From Cellvibrio japonicus Ueda107 (GTDB taxonomy: Bacteria; Pseudomonadota; Gammaproteobacteria; Pseudomonadales; Cellvibrionaceae): a stretch of 64,000 bases of DNA. The DNA is taken from positions 1,124,501 through 1,188,500 of the forward strand of contig NC_010995.1 in assembly GCF_000019225.1 (NCBI RefSeq), written 5' to 3'. Under the pieces are notes generated by a model. The model made no database searches, had not been told where the DNA came from, and was given only the letters and a program-made list of their open reading frames with translations. Both the position numbers and the translations under genes were made by a program. Shown here in pieces: positions 42,184 through 50,659 of the stretch; positions within the stretch are counted from its first letter, which is position 1; every line of letters begins with the position of its first letter.

Positions 42184-43644
42184 TTAAATCAATGGGCTGA
42201 ACAAGTGGGTAATATTTTCCAGCAGGCGTGAAAAACGCCCGCGCTGTTGCCAGCGATGCAAGTCCAATCGTTTGGCCTGGTGACGATAATCGTTCACGAT
42301 CTGGGCCAGGCGTTTGGCTGTGGGCTTGTCATAAATAATCATGGTCATTTCAAAATTCAACCAGAGGCTGCGCAAGTCCATATTGACCGTGCCAAAAAAA
42401 GCCAGCTGACGGTCGATAATCACACACTTGGTGTGCAGCAGCCCTTGTTCAAATTGATAAATATGCACACCGGCTTTCATCAATTTATCAAAGTAAGAAT
42501 GGCCTGCATGGCGCGCCAGGAATGAATCGACTTTCCTGGGTAAAATCAGGTTGACGCTAACCCCGCGGCGCGCGGCAATAATCATCGCCTGTTCGAGCGC
42601 TTCACCGGGAACAAAATAGGGCGTGACTATATCCACCTGGCGTACAGCCGAATAAATGCCCTGTAACAGGCTTTGCAGGATACTGTCATCCAGGTTATCT
42701 GGCCCTGAGGGCGCCACCTGGGCGACAGTTTTATCGCGGCGAATGTCTATCTTGTGCTCCACCAAGGGAAGTTCCTGCTGGGTTTCTATATTCCAGTACC
42801 AGCGAAATACCGCATCAAATACATTGACGATGGGGCCCTGGATTCGCGCCATTAAATCGATCCATTCCCCTACATCCAGAGATTTTTTAAACAGGCTGGG
42901 ATCAATCAAATTAAAGCTGCCCATATAGGCGACACGATTATCGATGACCAGGGTTTTACGATGGCTGCGCAGGTCATAGCGCGCGAGCTTGGCGGGAATC
43001 AATCGAATCGGGCAGGCTTTGATTAGTTCGATATTGGGGTGCACCAGTTTTTTCACCAGCGACGATTTAAAAAATGCAGCGCTGCCTACCGCATCGAGCA
43101 TGATACGACAGCGGACACCACGCCCTGCAGCGTCCAGTAAGGCATCGGCTACCTGGTCTGCGATACCACCGGGATGCCAAATATAAAACTCCATATGGCA
43201 GCTAATTTCTGCAGTGCGGATATCGGCACACATGGCATCAATAGTGGTTTTGGCAGATTGCAGGAATTCCAGGTCATTCCCACCCAATACCGGAATGCCT
43301 GCGGTTTGAAACTCCAGCCTGGCCAGTGCCAGGCTGGCCGGGTGGAAGTTATGCCAGGCTTGCTTGATGCCATCCATACGGCGCAGCGCTGGAATTTGCT
43401 GCGTTTGCCTTAATCGTTCGCGGCGATGGACATGGCGCACACCCAGGTAGCGCTCCCCAAACAATAAATAAAGTCCCACGCCCAGGTAAGGTAATAGCGC
43501 CAATACCAGTAACCAGGCCAGGGATGCTCCCACCGGTAAACGCTGCATAATCACACGCACAGCAAAAATAATCACCAAGGCAAAGTGCAGCAGGATCATG
43601 GCTTGTTGAATGATGCTGATCAGCATCCAGATGGAGTCACGCAT
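42184..43644 (-). CDS. cls: Cardiolipin synthase (phospholipase D superfamily)
   Basis: 486-residue membrane enzyme joining phosphatidylglycerol units into cardiolipin. Two N-terminal membrane helices (about 10-30 and 40-62) precede two HKD motifs: HRKTLVID ... GSFN (about residues 228-246) and HTKCVIID ... GTVN (about 406-424). Length and layout are those of ClsA. The start MRDSIWML lies at 43644 without a striking ribosome site. It stands alone between the chitinase terminator and the barrel protein gene. Confidence 0.92.
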   Translation of the reverse strand: MRDSIWMLISIIQQAMILLHFALVIIFAVRVIMQRLPVGASLAWLLVLALLPYLGVGLYLLFGERYLGVRHVHRRERLRQTQQIPALRRMDGIKQAWHNFHPASLALARLEFQTAGIPVLGGNDLEFLQSAKTTIDAMCADIRTAEISCHMEFYIWHPGGIADQVADALLDAAGRGVRCRIMLDAVGSAAFFKSSLVKKLVHPNIELIKACPIRLIPAKLARYDLRSHRKTLVIDNRVAYMGSFNLIDPSLFKKSLDVGEWIDLMARIQGPIVNVFDAVFRWYWNIETQQELPLVEHKIDIRRDKTVAQVAPSGPDNLDDSILQSLLQGIYSAVRQVDIVTPYFVPGEALEQAMIIAARRGVSVNLILPRKVDSFLARHAGHSYFDKLMKAGVHIYQFEQGLLHTKCVIIDRQLAFFGTVNMDLRSLWLNFEMTMIIYDKPTAKRLAQIVNDYRHQAKRLDLHRWQQRGRFSRLLENITHLFSPLI

Positions 43645-43686
43645 ATGATCCCTATTGGCTATTCTGTCGTGATGATATCTGTCGGG

Positions 43687-44268
43687 TTAATCGAAGGTCA
43701 GACCGGTACTGAGATAAAGGTTCCAATAATTTGCCTTGCTTTCCCCCGGGCGACCAAAATGCTGCCAGTCGATACCAATACCGATCAACCAATGTTTTAC
43801 CGGTTGTAAACCAAACTCTGCATTGCCTTCAAAGAAATATTCGTCATCGTCTTTTAACGGATCTTTAAATCTAAACGAACCATGTCCAAGGCCCAGGGCG
43901 CCGATAATGTAGGTATTGGAGGAAAAAATTTCCGGATTGTGGACAATACCGGCAAACCCTGCTGAAAATGTTCTTACTTTGGCATCCGGTATGGGGTGGT
44001 CAATCTGGGTGATATTTTCCTGCAGGCTGATATAAAACGGTGACGCGATCAGGCGGGCACCGATGCTGCGCTCAAAATGCATGTCGTATTTCTGATAAGT
44101 ATTATCGTAAAGCGCAAACTCGTCTTCATCGGCATCGATAAAACCCCAGGGGGCATATTTCACTTGCAGAACCACTGCCCCGGGTGAAGGAGTATATTCC
44201 TGGGCCCAGGTTGGTACTGCCCAGCCCATCAGGACGATAAGGAAAATAGTGCGGTGTAAACCCGACAT
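43687..44268 (-). CDS. Outer-membrane beta-barrel-like protein
   Basis: 193 residues from the ATG at 44268, which has an AAGGAT ribosome site and gives a clean signal peptide (MSGLHRTIFLIVLMGWAVPTWA-Q). A longer in-frame opening to 44526 overlaps the divergent gene and is not used. The mature protein has alternating aromatic and polar residues in about eight strands and ends with an aromatic residue two before the end (LTFD), as in barrel proteins. No family is certain. Function unknown; perhaps a small porin-like or OmpW/LPS-modification type barrel. Confidence 0.65.
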   Translation of the reverse strand: MSGLHRTIFLIVLMGWAVPTWAQEYTPSPGAVVLQVKYAPWGFIDADEDEFALYDNTYQKYDMHFERSIGARLIASPFYISLQENITQIDHPIPDAKVRTFSAGFAGIVHNPEIFSSNTYIIGALGLGHGSFRFKDPLKDDDEYFFEGNAEFGLQPVKHWLIGIGIDWQHFGRPGESKANYWNLYLSTGLTFD

Positions 44269-44434
44269 GGGTAAATCCTTGGACGTTTGGTATTCATGGC
44301 CTATGTTAGCAGGTTTATAAAGTTGGCCTAAACCGGCAGGGGTGGTAGCCGTTGTGGCGTTATGGCGTGTATATTGCCATGACTGCTTTAACTCATTGGT
44401 TCCCTTCTCTTTGGTTTTCACAGGAATATACATC

Positions 44435-44917
44435 ATGCCTGGCACTGAGCGATCCCTGACCCTGCGTTTTTTGGCAGAGCCGACCGACATTAATTTTGGT
44501 GGCAAAGTACACGGTGGTGCGGCCATGAAGTGGATCGACCTGGCGGCTTATGCCTGCGCATCGGCCTGGAGTGGAAAATATTGCATCACGGCTTATATGG
44601 GCGGCATGCGTTTTGTGAAACCTATCCATGTCGGGCATATGGTGGAAGTGGATGCAAAAGTGATCTACACCGGGCGCACCTCCATGCACCTGGGGATTGA
44701 GGTGCGTTCAGGGCCTCCGACCTCCGTTACAAAAGAGCTGACAACCCATTGTGTAGCGATCATGGTTGCAGTCGATGAACAGGGGCGCCCGACACAGGTG
44801 CCGGAATGGGTGCCGCAAACCCAAGAGGATATTGCGATGCGCGAATCGGCGATTCGCCTGATACAAATGCGTGCACAAATCGCCGATGAAATGCAGTCGT
44901 ACTTATCCAGTGTTTAA
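44435..44917 (+). CDS. Hotdog-fold acyl-CoA thioesterase
   Basis: 160-residue acyl-CoA hydrolase of the YciA/cytosolic thioesterase type. The fold signature is in DINFGGKVHGGAAMKWIDLAAYACASAWSG (about residues 20-49), then FVKPIHVGHMVEVDAKVIYTGRTSMHLGIEVRS. The start at 44435 follows AGGAA; upstream in-frame codons belong to the promoter region shared with the barrel gene. It frees fatty acids from CoA esters; chain preference cannot be read. Confidence 0.9.
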   Translation: MPGTERSLTLRFLAEPTDINFGGKVHGGAAMKWIDLAAYACASAWSGKYCITAYMGGMRFVKPIHVGHMVEVDAKVIYTGRTSMHLGIEVRSGPPTSVTKELTTHCVAIMVAVDEQGRPTQVPEWVPQTQEDIAMRESAIRLIQMRAQIADEMQSYLSSV

Positions 44918-45042
44918 GCTGGCGGGTTTTAGCGGGCGAGGTTCAACGCCATAAAAACACTGTAGAGGTCTTCTGTGTAATTGGCTCTGCTATTGCGTTA
45001 GAGAATTGGGAATATTGTAGAGCGTGTTAACGGTTTCCCGTA

Positions 45043-45930
45043 TCAGCCCTGGCCAATTCTCTGCACATCGACAGACACGGTCAATTGCGGTGCCTGGCCG
45101 CCGCCGAAGATGACACCTTTGAGGGGGGATACATCGGAGTAGTCGCGACCCCAGGCGGTAGTGATGTGTTGCTCGCTGATCATTTTGTTGTTGGTGGGAT
45201 CGAATTCGTACCAGCCTTCGCCGGGGGAGTAGACTGCAAACCAGGCATGGGTTGCGTCGGCACCGACGAGCTTTTCCTGGCCGGGTGGCGGCAGGGTTTC
45301 AAGATAACCGCTGACATAGCGTGCGGGATAACCGAGGGAGCGCAGGCAGCCAATGGCGAGGTGGGCGAAGTCCTGGCAGACACCGCGCTTGTGCTTGAGC
45401 ACATCGGCCAGTGGTGTGGCGACATCGGAGAACTGTGGGTCGTAGGTGAAGTCGCGGAAAATGCGCTGGGTCAGATCCATCACCGCGGATAAAAAGGGAC
45501 GGTCGTCGCCAAAGGAGCTCTGGGCATAATCAGCGAGATCAGCATGCTGCTGTACCATGGGCGAGTTGAGCATGAATTCGCGCGCGCTCAATGTTTGCAA
45601 GTCATGGCTATTTTTCAGCAGGTATTTGACATAGGTGCAAGGGTTGCCGAAATCGAGGTTAATATTGGTGACGGGCTCCTGCACCTGAAGATGGCTGGTA
45701 ACAGTCAGATCCAGTTCCTGGTGATCCTTCTCGATGGAAAATTGTAAAAAGGCATTGCCAAAATAATCGTGCCGCGTGTTGTGCATAGTGGCGTTGGGCG
45801 AAATGTTGATTTCACTTTTTTCCACCAGCTGGGTATTGGTGTCGCGCGGTAATACATAGGCGAGGTTGTAGCAATTGCTGACCGGCAGGGCGTATTGGTA
45901 ACGGGTGCTGTGGCGGATAATGTATTTCAT
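45043..45930 (-). CDS. Transglutaminase-like protein of the ATP-grasp/alpha-E cluster
   Basis: 295-residue protein with an N-terminal beta domain (MKYIIRHSTRYQYALPVSNCYN) and a transglutaminase-like domain with all three catalytic residues: Cys185 in GVCQDF, His in THAWFAVY and Asp in YEFDPTNN. Its start overlaps the stop of the ATP-grasp/alpha-E fusion gene by 4 bases (ATGA), with an AGGAG site, so the two are translated together. In these clusters the enzyme is predicted to be a peptidase or amide-exchange partner of the ligase. Contrast with the 21.8 kb protein, which lacks the cysteine. Confidence 0.92.
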   Translation of the reverse strand: MKYIIRHSTRYQYALPVSNCYNLAYVLPRDTNTQLVEKSEINISPNATMHNTRHDYFGNAFLQFSIEKDHQELDLTVTSHLQVQEPVTNINLDFGNPCTYVKYLLKNSHDLQTLSAREFMLNSPMVQQHADLADYAQSSFGDDRPFLSAVMDLTQRIFRDFTYDPQFSDVATPLADVLKHKRGVCQDFAHLAIGCLRSLGYPARYVSGYLETLPPPGQEKLVGADATHAWFAVYSPGEGWYEFDPTNNKMISEQHITTAWGRDYSDVSPLKGVIFGGGQAPQLTVSVDVQRIGQG

Positions 45931-48485
45931 AGCTGCTCCTGCCACTCGGTATTTTTCACCAACAGTTGTGGGCCCTGAGTGTGGTCGAAGTAGCGTTGGC
46001 TGATAGCCTTGGCGGCGCTGCTAATCAGGTATTGTACACGCGCAAGCAGCTGATCCAAATCTTCACGGACACCGCTTTTACTACCCACCAGTTTTTTAAT
46101 ATCACTTAATTGAATAGCGGTGGTGGCTTCGAGCAGGAATTTGCTTTCCTGGCTCAGGCGATCGCGGTTGCCGGGCAGGTCACTGAAGTGCATTTCCAAT
46201 TGTGCCAGCTGGTAAATCAGCGAGCGTGGGTTGCGGCTGTTGAGCAAGATCATTTCGAGTCCGTTTTCGATATTAATTCCGTTTTGATAGTAGCGGCGGT
46301 AATTGATCAGGGCCTCGCCGCTGAGCAGGGCGGACTCAATCAACACTTCTTGGCCCAGTTCATCAAAGCGCGGTGTGAGCAGGGAGCGCAGGCTGCTGAC
46401 AATTTGTAAGGCGCGCTCCATGCGGCGCCCCATTTCCATAAAGTGCCAGCCATTGTCGCGCGTCATGCTGTCATGGATGAGCCCGGTCAATGCCAGGAGT
46501 GATGTCACCAGGTGCGCCTGTACTTCTTCTGAACTGGCGAGGCCGCTCTCGTTGATCAGGTTGCGCATTTGTTCGAGCCGGTCGCCAATGTCGTTGATAA
46601 CCCGCTGGGTATCACTGGAGAGCTGTTCTTTTACCTGCTCAGAAGAGCGAATCATCGCAATCAGGTTATTGGCCACACTGCCAATGCGCTGGTTGTCGAT
46701 CAGGATTGACATCAATTCAGGTTCCGGGCTATCGAACAGGGTGGGGTTCAGGCTGGCAAAACCCGGATAGGTTGACGTGACATGGGTAATAGCACTGAGC
46801 AGCGCACAACAAATATTTCCCGGTAAGGCTTCGGTGCGATTGAGCTGTAGGGCGACGGTGCGCAACAGGCGCAGGGCTGATTCAGCGCGTTCGGCGTAGC
46901 GGCCCATCCAGAACAGGTTTTCGACAACGCGACTGGGGAGTTCGTTGCTGTTGTCGAGCGGGGTTTGCAAATCGGGATTGCGCAGGCTAACGCGCTTTTC
47001 CGGCTCCGATGCCAATACCCAGGTATCCTTGGAAACGGAGCCGCGCTGGTTGGAAATAATTTTATTGCCTGCATCCAGGTTGACCCGTGTTAATCCGCCG
47101 GGCATTACCGCGTAGCCGTTGTCGGTGGCAACAGCAAAGGTGCGCAGGATAGAGGCACTGGGTTTTAGTTGCCCCTGGTGCCAACTGGGTGTTGTGGAGC
47201 AGGGGACGTATTCCTGGGCAACAAACTGGTAGGGGTTTTTGCGGATGCGGTTTTGCCAGGCTTGCAGTTTGGTGTCGTCCAGCTCTGCACCATACACTTC
47301 ATAAAGGCCGGGGCGGCGATAAGTGGGTTTGATCAGTAAGTTTTTTAAATTGGCGCAGACATATTCCAGGTCTTTGCTATCGCCACACCACCAGGTTTTT
47401 ACACTGGACATTTTCAATTCGCGGCCAATCAGTGCGCGCGCGATATCTGGCAGGTAGCGCAGCAGTGCGGGGTTTTCCAGCACATTGGAACCGAGCGGGT
47501 TGGCAATTGCCACATGGCCCATGCGTGCAACTTCCAGTAAACCGGGAACACCTAATTGTGAATCGCCTTTTAACTCCACCGGGTCGCAATACACATCATC
47601 CACGCGCCGCAAAATAACATCGACACGTTTTAGACCGTCCAGGGCTTTCATCCAGACATAGCCATTGCGGACACTCAGGTCGCTGCCTTGTACCAATTGG
47701 AAGCCGAGGTAATTGGCGAGATAGGCGTGTTCGAAATAGGTTTCGTTATAGGCGCCGGGGGTGAGCACAACAATGCGCGCCAATCCGCCATTGGGATTGA
47801 GCGCCTGCAACTTTTGGCGCAGGCGTGCAAAAAATAATGAGAGGCGGTGCACATGGCTGTCGCGAAACAAACTGGGAAACACCCGGTTCATCACCGTGCG
47901 GTTTTCCAGGGCATAACCCGCACCGGAAGGCGCCTGGGTTCGGTCGGCCATTACGCGCATATGCCCATCGGGGCCGCGCACTAAATCCACACCGTGCAAA
48001 ATTAATTGTTGTGCACCGGGCAATTTGATCTGGTTGCAGGGGCGCAGGAATCCCTGGTGGGAAAATAATAATTCCGGTGGAATGACACCCTGGCGAATCA
48101 GTTTCCGGTCACTGTAAATGTCTTGCAGCAATAAGTTAAACACGTCGGCGCGCTCAACCAGCATGGCTTCAGTTGTTTCCCATTCATCGCTGCTGATCAG
48201 CAGTGGTACCGGGTTGAGTTGCCAGGTTTGGTTGGTGTTGGGTTCGTCATAAACTTTATAGGTAGCACCGTCGTCACGCAGGATACGACTGGCTTTTTGC
48301 TGCCGTTCGTTGATCTGCTCGGGGCCCATGTTATGAAGGCTGTTGAGCAGGTATTCCCAATGGGCGCGAACGTGCCCCTCCCTGTGATATGCCTCGTCCA
48401 CGCCCTGAATCAGGGCAGGGTATTCTGCTGGGGGCACTGCGGGTGTGCTCAAGCGTACTAAAGGTGTATTGACCTGGATTTCCAT
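45927..48485 (-). CDS. Fused circularly permuted ATP-grasp / alpha-E protein
   Basis: 852-residue fusion. Residues about 1-490 are the ATP-grasp part (VVLTPGAYNETYFEHAYLANYLGFQLVQGSDL, LIKPTYRRPGLYEVYGAELDD, PGGLTRVNLDAG, RGSVSKDTWVLA). Residues about 515-850 are alpha-E (SRVVENLFWMGRYAERAESALRLL; WHFMEMGRRMERALQIV). The same two functions are separate genes at 36.3-38.7 kb. I used the ATG at 48485 (MEIQVNTPL); one at 48530 would add 15 residues. It leads a two-gene unit with the transglutaminase-like gene. It is predicted to ligate amino groups to an unknown acceptor. Confidence 0.9.
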   Translation of the reverse strand: MEIQVNTPLVRLSTPAVPPAEYPALIQGVDEAYHREGHVRAHWEYLLNSLHNMGPEQINERQQKASRILRDDGATYKVYDEPNTNQTWQLNPVPLLISSDEWETTEAMLVERADVFNLLLQDIYSDRKLIRQGVIPPELLFSHQGFLRPCNQIKLPGAQQLILHGVDLVRGPDGHMRVMADRTQAPSGAGYALENRTVMNRVFPSLFRDSHVHRLSLFFARLRQKLQALNPNGGLARIVVLTPGAYNETYFEHAYLANYLGFQLVQGSDLSVRNGYVWMKALDGLKRVDVILRRVDDVYCDPVELKGDSQLGVPGLLEVARMGHVAIANPLGSNVLENPALLRYLPDIARALIGRELKMSSVKTWWCGDSKDLEYVCANLKNLLIKPTYRRPGLYEVYGAELDDTKLQAWQNRIRKNPYQFVAQEYVPCSTTPSWHQGQLKPSASILRTFAVATDNGYAVMPGGLTRVNLDAGNKIISNQRGSVSKDTWVLASEPEKRVSLRNPDLQTPLDNSNELPSRVVENLFWMGRYAERAESALRLLRTVALQLNRTEALPGNICCALLSAITHVTSTYPGFASLNPTLFDSPEPELMSILIDNQRIGSVANNLIAMIRSSEQVKEQLSSDTQRVINDIGDRLEQMRNLINESGLASSEEVQAHLVTSLLALTGLIHDSMTRDNGWHFMEMGRRMERALQIVSSLRSLLTPRFDELGQEVLIESALLSGEALINYRRYYQNGINIENGLEMILLNSRNPRSLIYQLAQLEMHFSDLPGNRDRLSQESKFLLEATTAIQLSDIKKLVGSKSGVREDLDQLLARVQYLISSAAKAISQRYFDHTQGPQLLVKNTEWQEQL

Positions 48486-48530
48486 AAGGCGGAATAGATT
48501 CTTATCAATGGAGCCTGTACGGGGCAACAT

Positions 48531-48963
48531 AGCCTGACAGCACAGGTCTCTACACAGTGAATAGTCAAAGTCATTAAACGGAAACTACCGTGAAATGGCA
48601 AGGATTAACTGCACAGATTGTTCCAGGCAGACAGGTGTATACCTATTCGGTGCAATCCGACGGGTATAACACTTGCGCCAGGCGGCAGTCCTCATAATAG
48701 CCAGTGCCAATACCAGCGGAAAAAAGTCGAACCTCGAATCCAGGAGTTGCAGTTCACGGATTACGCAAACTGGGACTGGCCATTCTGCAATGATTATTTG
48801 ATGATTTACGAGTACCTTCCTGCGTAACCGGACGCATTTCCCTTCGACAGGGATTATCAGGCAGGAGGGTTCGCTTCCATTTTATTCCATAACAATAATT
48901 GAACTGGACACGCAGCTCATCCAGAGGACAAGTGCCTGGGACTTGGCGCTCACGATTAAACTA
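48531..48963 (+). promoter_or_regulatory. Divergent gap between the fusion gene and the GH19 chitinase
   Basis: More than 400 bases with no gene I can support. It must hold the promoters of both neighbours. A poor dyad (GTGTATACC near 48633 and GGTATAACAC near 48662) is visible. No defined site is claimed. Confidence 0.3.
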
Positions 48964-48978
48964 ATGAGGACAACAACC

Positions 48979-50406
48979 ATGCGTACTTTTCTAACAGGTT
49001 TACAACAATATTACTCGCGGCTATTCATCGCCGGTTTCCTGCTTTGGGGGCTTGCCCTCCCTTCACAGGCAGTGGTGTTCCAGGCCGAGAACTATACGAA
49101 TTTCTACGATACCAGCCCCGGTAATAGTGGCGGTGCCTATCGCAGCGATGCCGTGGATATTGAGATCACCAATGATTCGGGGGGCGGCTACAACGTCGGC
49201 TGGATAGAGGCGACAGAATGGCTGGTGTACAGCGGCCTTTCGATTCCTGCCAGCGGTAACTACACCATTCGCTTGCGCGTTGCCAGTCCCTCGGGCGCTA
49301 CGGCCTCCGTGGACTTAAATGGCGGGGCGATCCAGTTGGGGAATTTTTCAATCCCGGCAACCGGAGGCTGGCAAAACTGGACCACGGTTAGTCGCACGGT
49401 CTATATCAATGCCGGTACCTACAATCTGGGGGTTTTCGCCCAGACGGCAGGTTGGAATTTTAACTGGATTGAAGTGGTTGGCAGTGGTGGCGGTACCACC
49501 GGCCTGGTAACGGTTTACGAGCATTGCAACTACGGCGGTTGGTCGGCTGGTTTCAATACCGGCTCCTTTGATGTCAATGCTATGACTGCCCTGGGCGCGC
49601 GCAATGACCAGGTATCGTCGATTCGTGTTGCCGCTGGTTATGAGGCGGTATTGTTCGAAAACTGGGATTTCTCCGGTGCGTCGGTGACGGTCAGGGGCGA
49701 CAGCAGCTGCCTCAGCAATTTCAATGATCGGACATCCTCCATCATCGTGCGTGCAACAACCGGCAACCCTCCGGCGACCGGGTTTAGCGCTATTGTGAGC
49801 GAAGCCCAGTTCAACCAGATGTTCCCCAATCGCAATCCCTTTTACACCTATGCAGGTTTGGTAGAGGCCGCAAAAACCTATCCGGCATTTGCAGGTACGG
49901 GTGATACAGCGATGAAAAAACGTGAAGCGGCGGCGGCACTGGCGAACTTCTCGCACGAAACGGGCGGACTGGTTCATGTGACGGAAATTGCCCAGGGCGA
50001 ATACTGTGGCGATTGGGATGGCAACCCGGCAACCTGCCCCTGTGCACCGGGCAAGCGCTATTACGGTCGAGGCCCAATCCAGTTGAGCTGGAATGGCAAC
50101 TACTGCGCGGCAGGTGATGCCCTTGGTTTGAATTTGCGTGCCGATCCCGATTTGGTTCAGCGCGATGCCAAGGTGGCCTGGCAGACAGCACTCTGGTTCT
50201 GGATGACGCAATCCGGTGCCGGTTTCCGCCCGGCGCATAGCTCCATTGTGAATGGTAATGGTTTTGGTGAGACCATCCGCACCATCAATGGCTCGTTGGA
50301 ATGCAATGGCGGTAACCCTGCCCAGGTGCAGAGCCGTATCAATGAGTTCAACCGTTTCCTGAATATCCTGGGCACGACTGCGGGGGCGGGCAATATCGGT
50401 TGTTAA
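48979..50406 (+). CDS. Secreted GH19 chitinase with CBM6-like and beta/gamma-crystallin domains
   Basis: 475-residue secreted chitinase. Order: signal peptide (cleavage after LPSQA near 32); CBM6-like carbohydrate-binding module (about 35-168: VVFQAENYTNFYDTSPGNSGGAYR ... WNFNWIEVV); beta/gamma-crystallin-type domain (about 178-260: VTVYEHCNYGGWSAGF, ... FENWDFSGASVTVRGD); and GH19 catalytic domain (about 272-475) with Glu327 in FSHETGG and the YYGRGPIQLSWNGNY segment. It inverts configuration while cutting chitin. Start at 48979 follows AGGA; 48964 is an alternative. The crystallin module beside a GH19 domain is uncommon. Confidence 0.9.
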   Translation: MRTFLTGLQQYYSRLFIAGFLLWGLALPSQAVVFQAENYTNFYDTSPGNSGGAYRSDAVDIEITNDSGGGYNVGWIEATEWLVYSGLSIPASGNYTIRLRVASPSGATASVDLNGGAIQLGNFSIPATGGWQNWTTVSRTVYINAGTYNLGVFAQTAGWNFNWIEVVGSGGGTTGLVTVYEHCNYGGWSAGFNTGSFDVNAMTALGARNDQVSSIRVAAGYEAVLFENWDFSGASVTVRGDSSCLSNFNDRTSSIIVRATTGNPPATGFSAIVSEAQFNQMFPNRNPFYTYAGLVEAAKTYPAFAGTGDTAMKKREAAAALANFSHETGGLVHVTEIAQGEYCGDWDGNPATCPCAPGKRYYGRGPIQLSWNGNYCAAGDALGLNLRADPDLVQRDAKVAWQTALWFWMTQSGAGFRPAHSSIVNGNGFGETIRTINGSLECNGGNPAQVQSRINEFNRFLNILGTTAGAGNIGC

Positions 50407-50413
50407 CATAATT

Positions 50414-50447
50414 CAGTGGCAGTGAACCCCGGGGTTCACTGCCACTG
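50414..50447 (+). terminator. 34-base perfect palindrome after the GH19 gene
   Basis: CAGTGGCAGTGAACCCC directly followed by its exact complement. It could be a terminator hairpin without T-run or a protein-binding dyad. It begins 8 bases after the stop codon. Confidence 0.6.
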
Positions 50448-50659
50448 CTTCCTGTGTTTACCTTTGCAAACCTTCCGGTGAGACTCTGTGGTATCCATTT
50501 GAATTTGGTAATAGTGATGGCGGGCTGGATCAGCGACTGCTATTGCAGACGAGTGGTATTGAGTTCATGGAGTGAGGGGCGTTTAATGGACGCTCCGTTA
50601 TACGGAGTTATTGGCCGTTGCTCCCTCACATTAATTCGATATCTGGAAGGAATGTTGCA

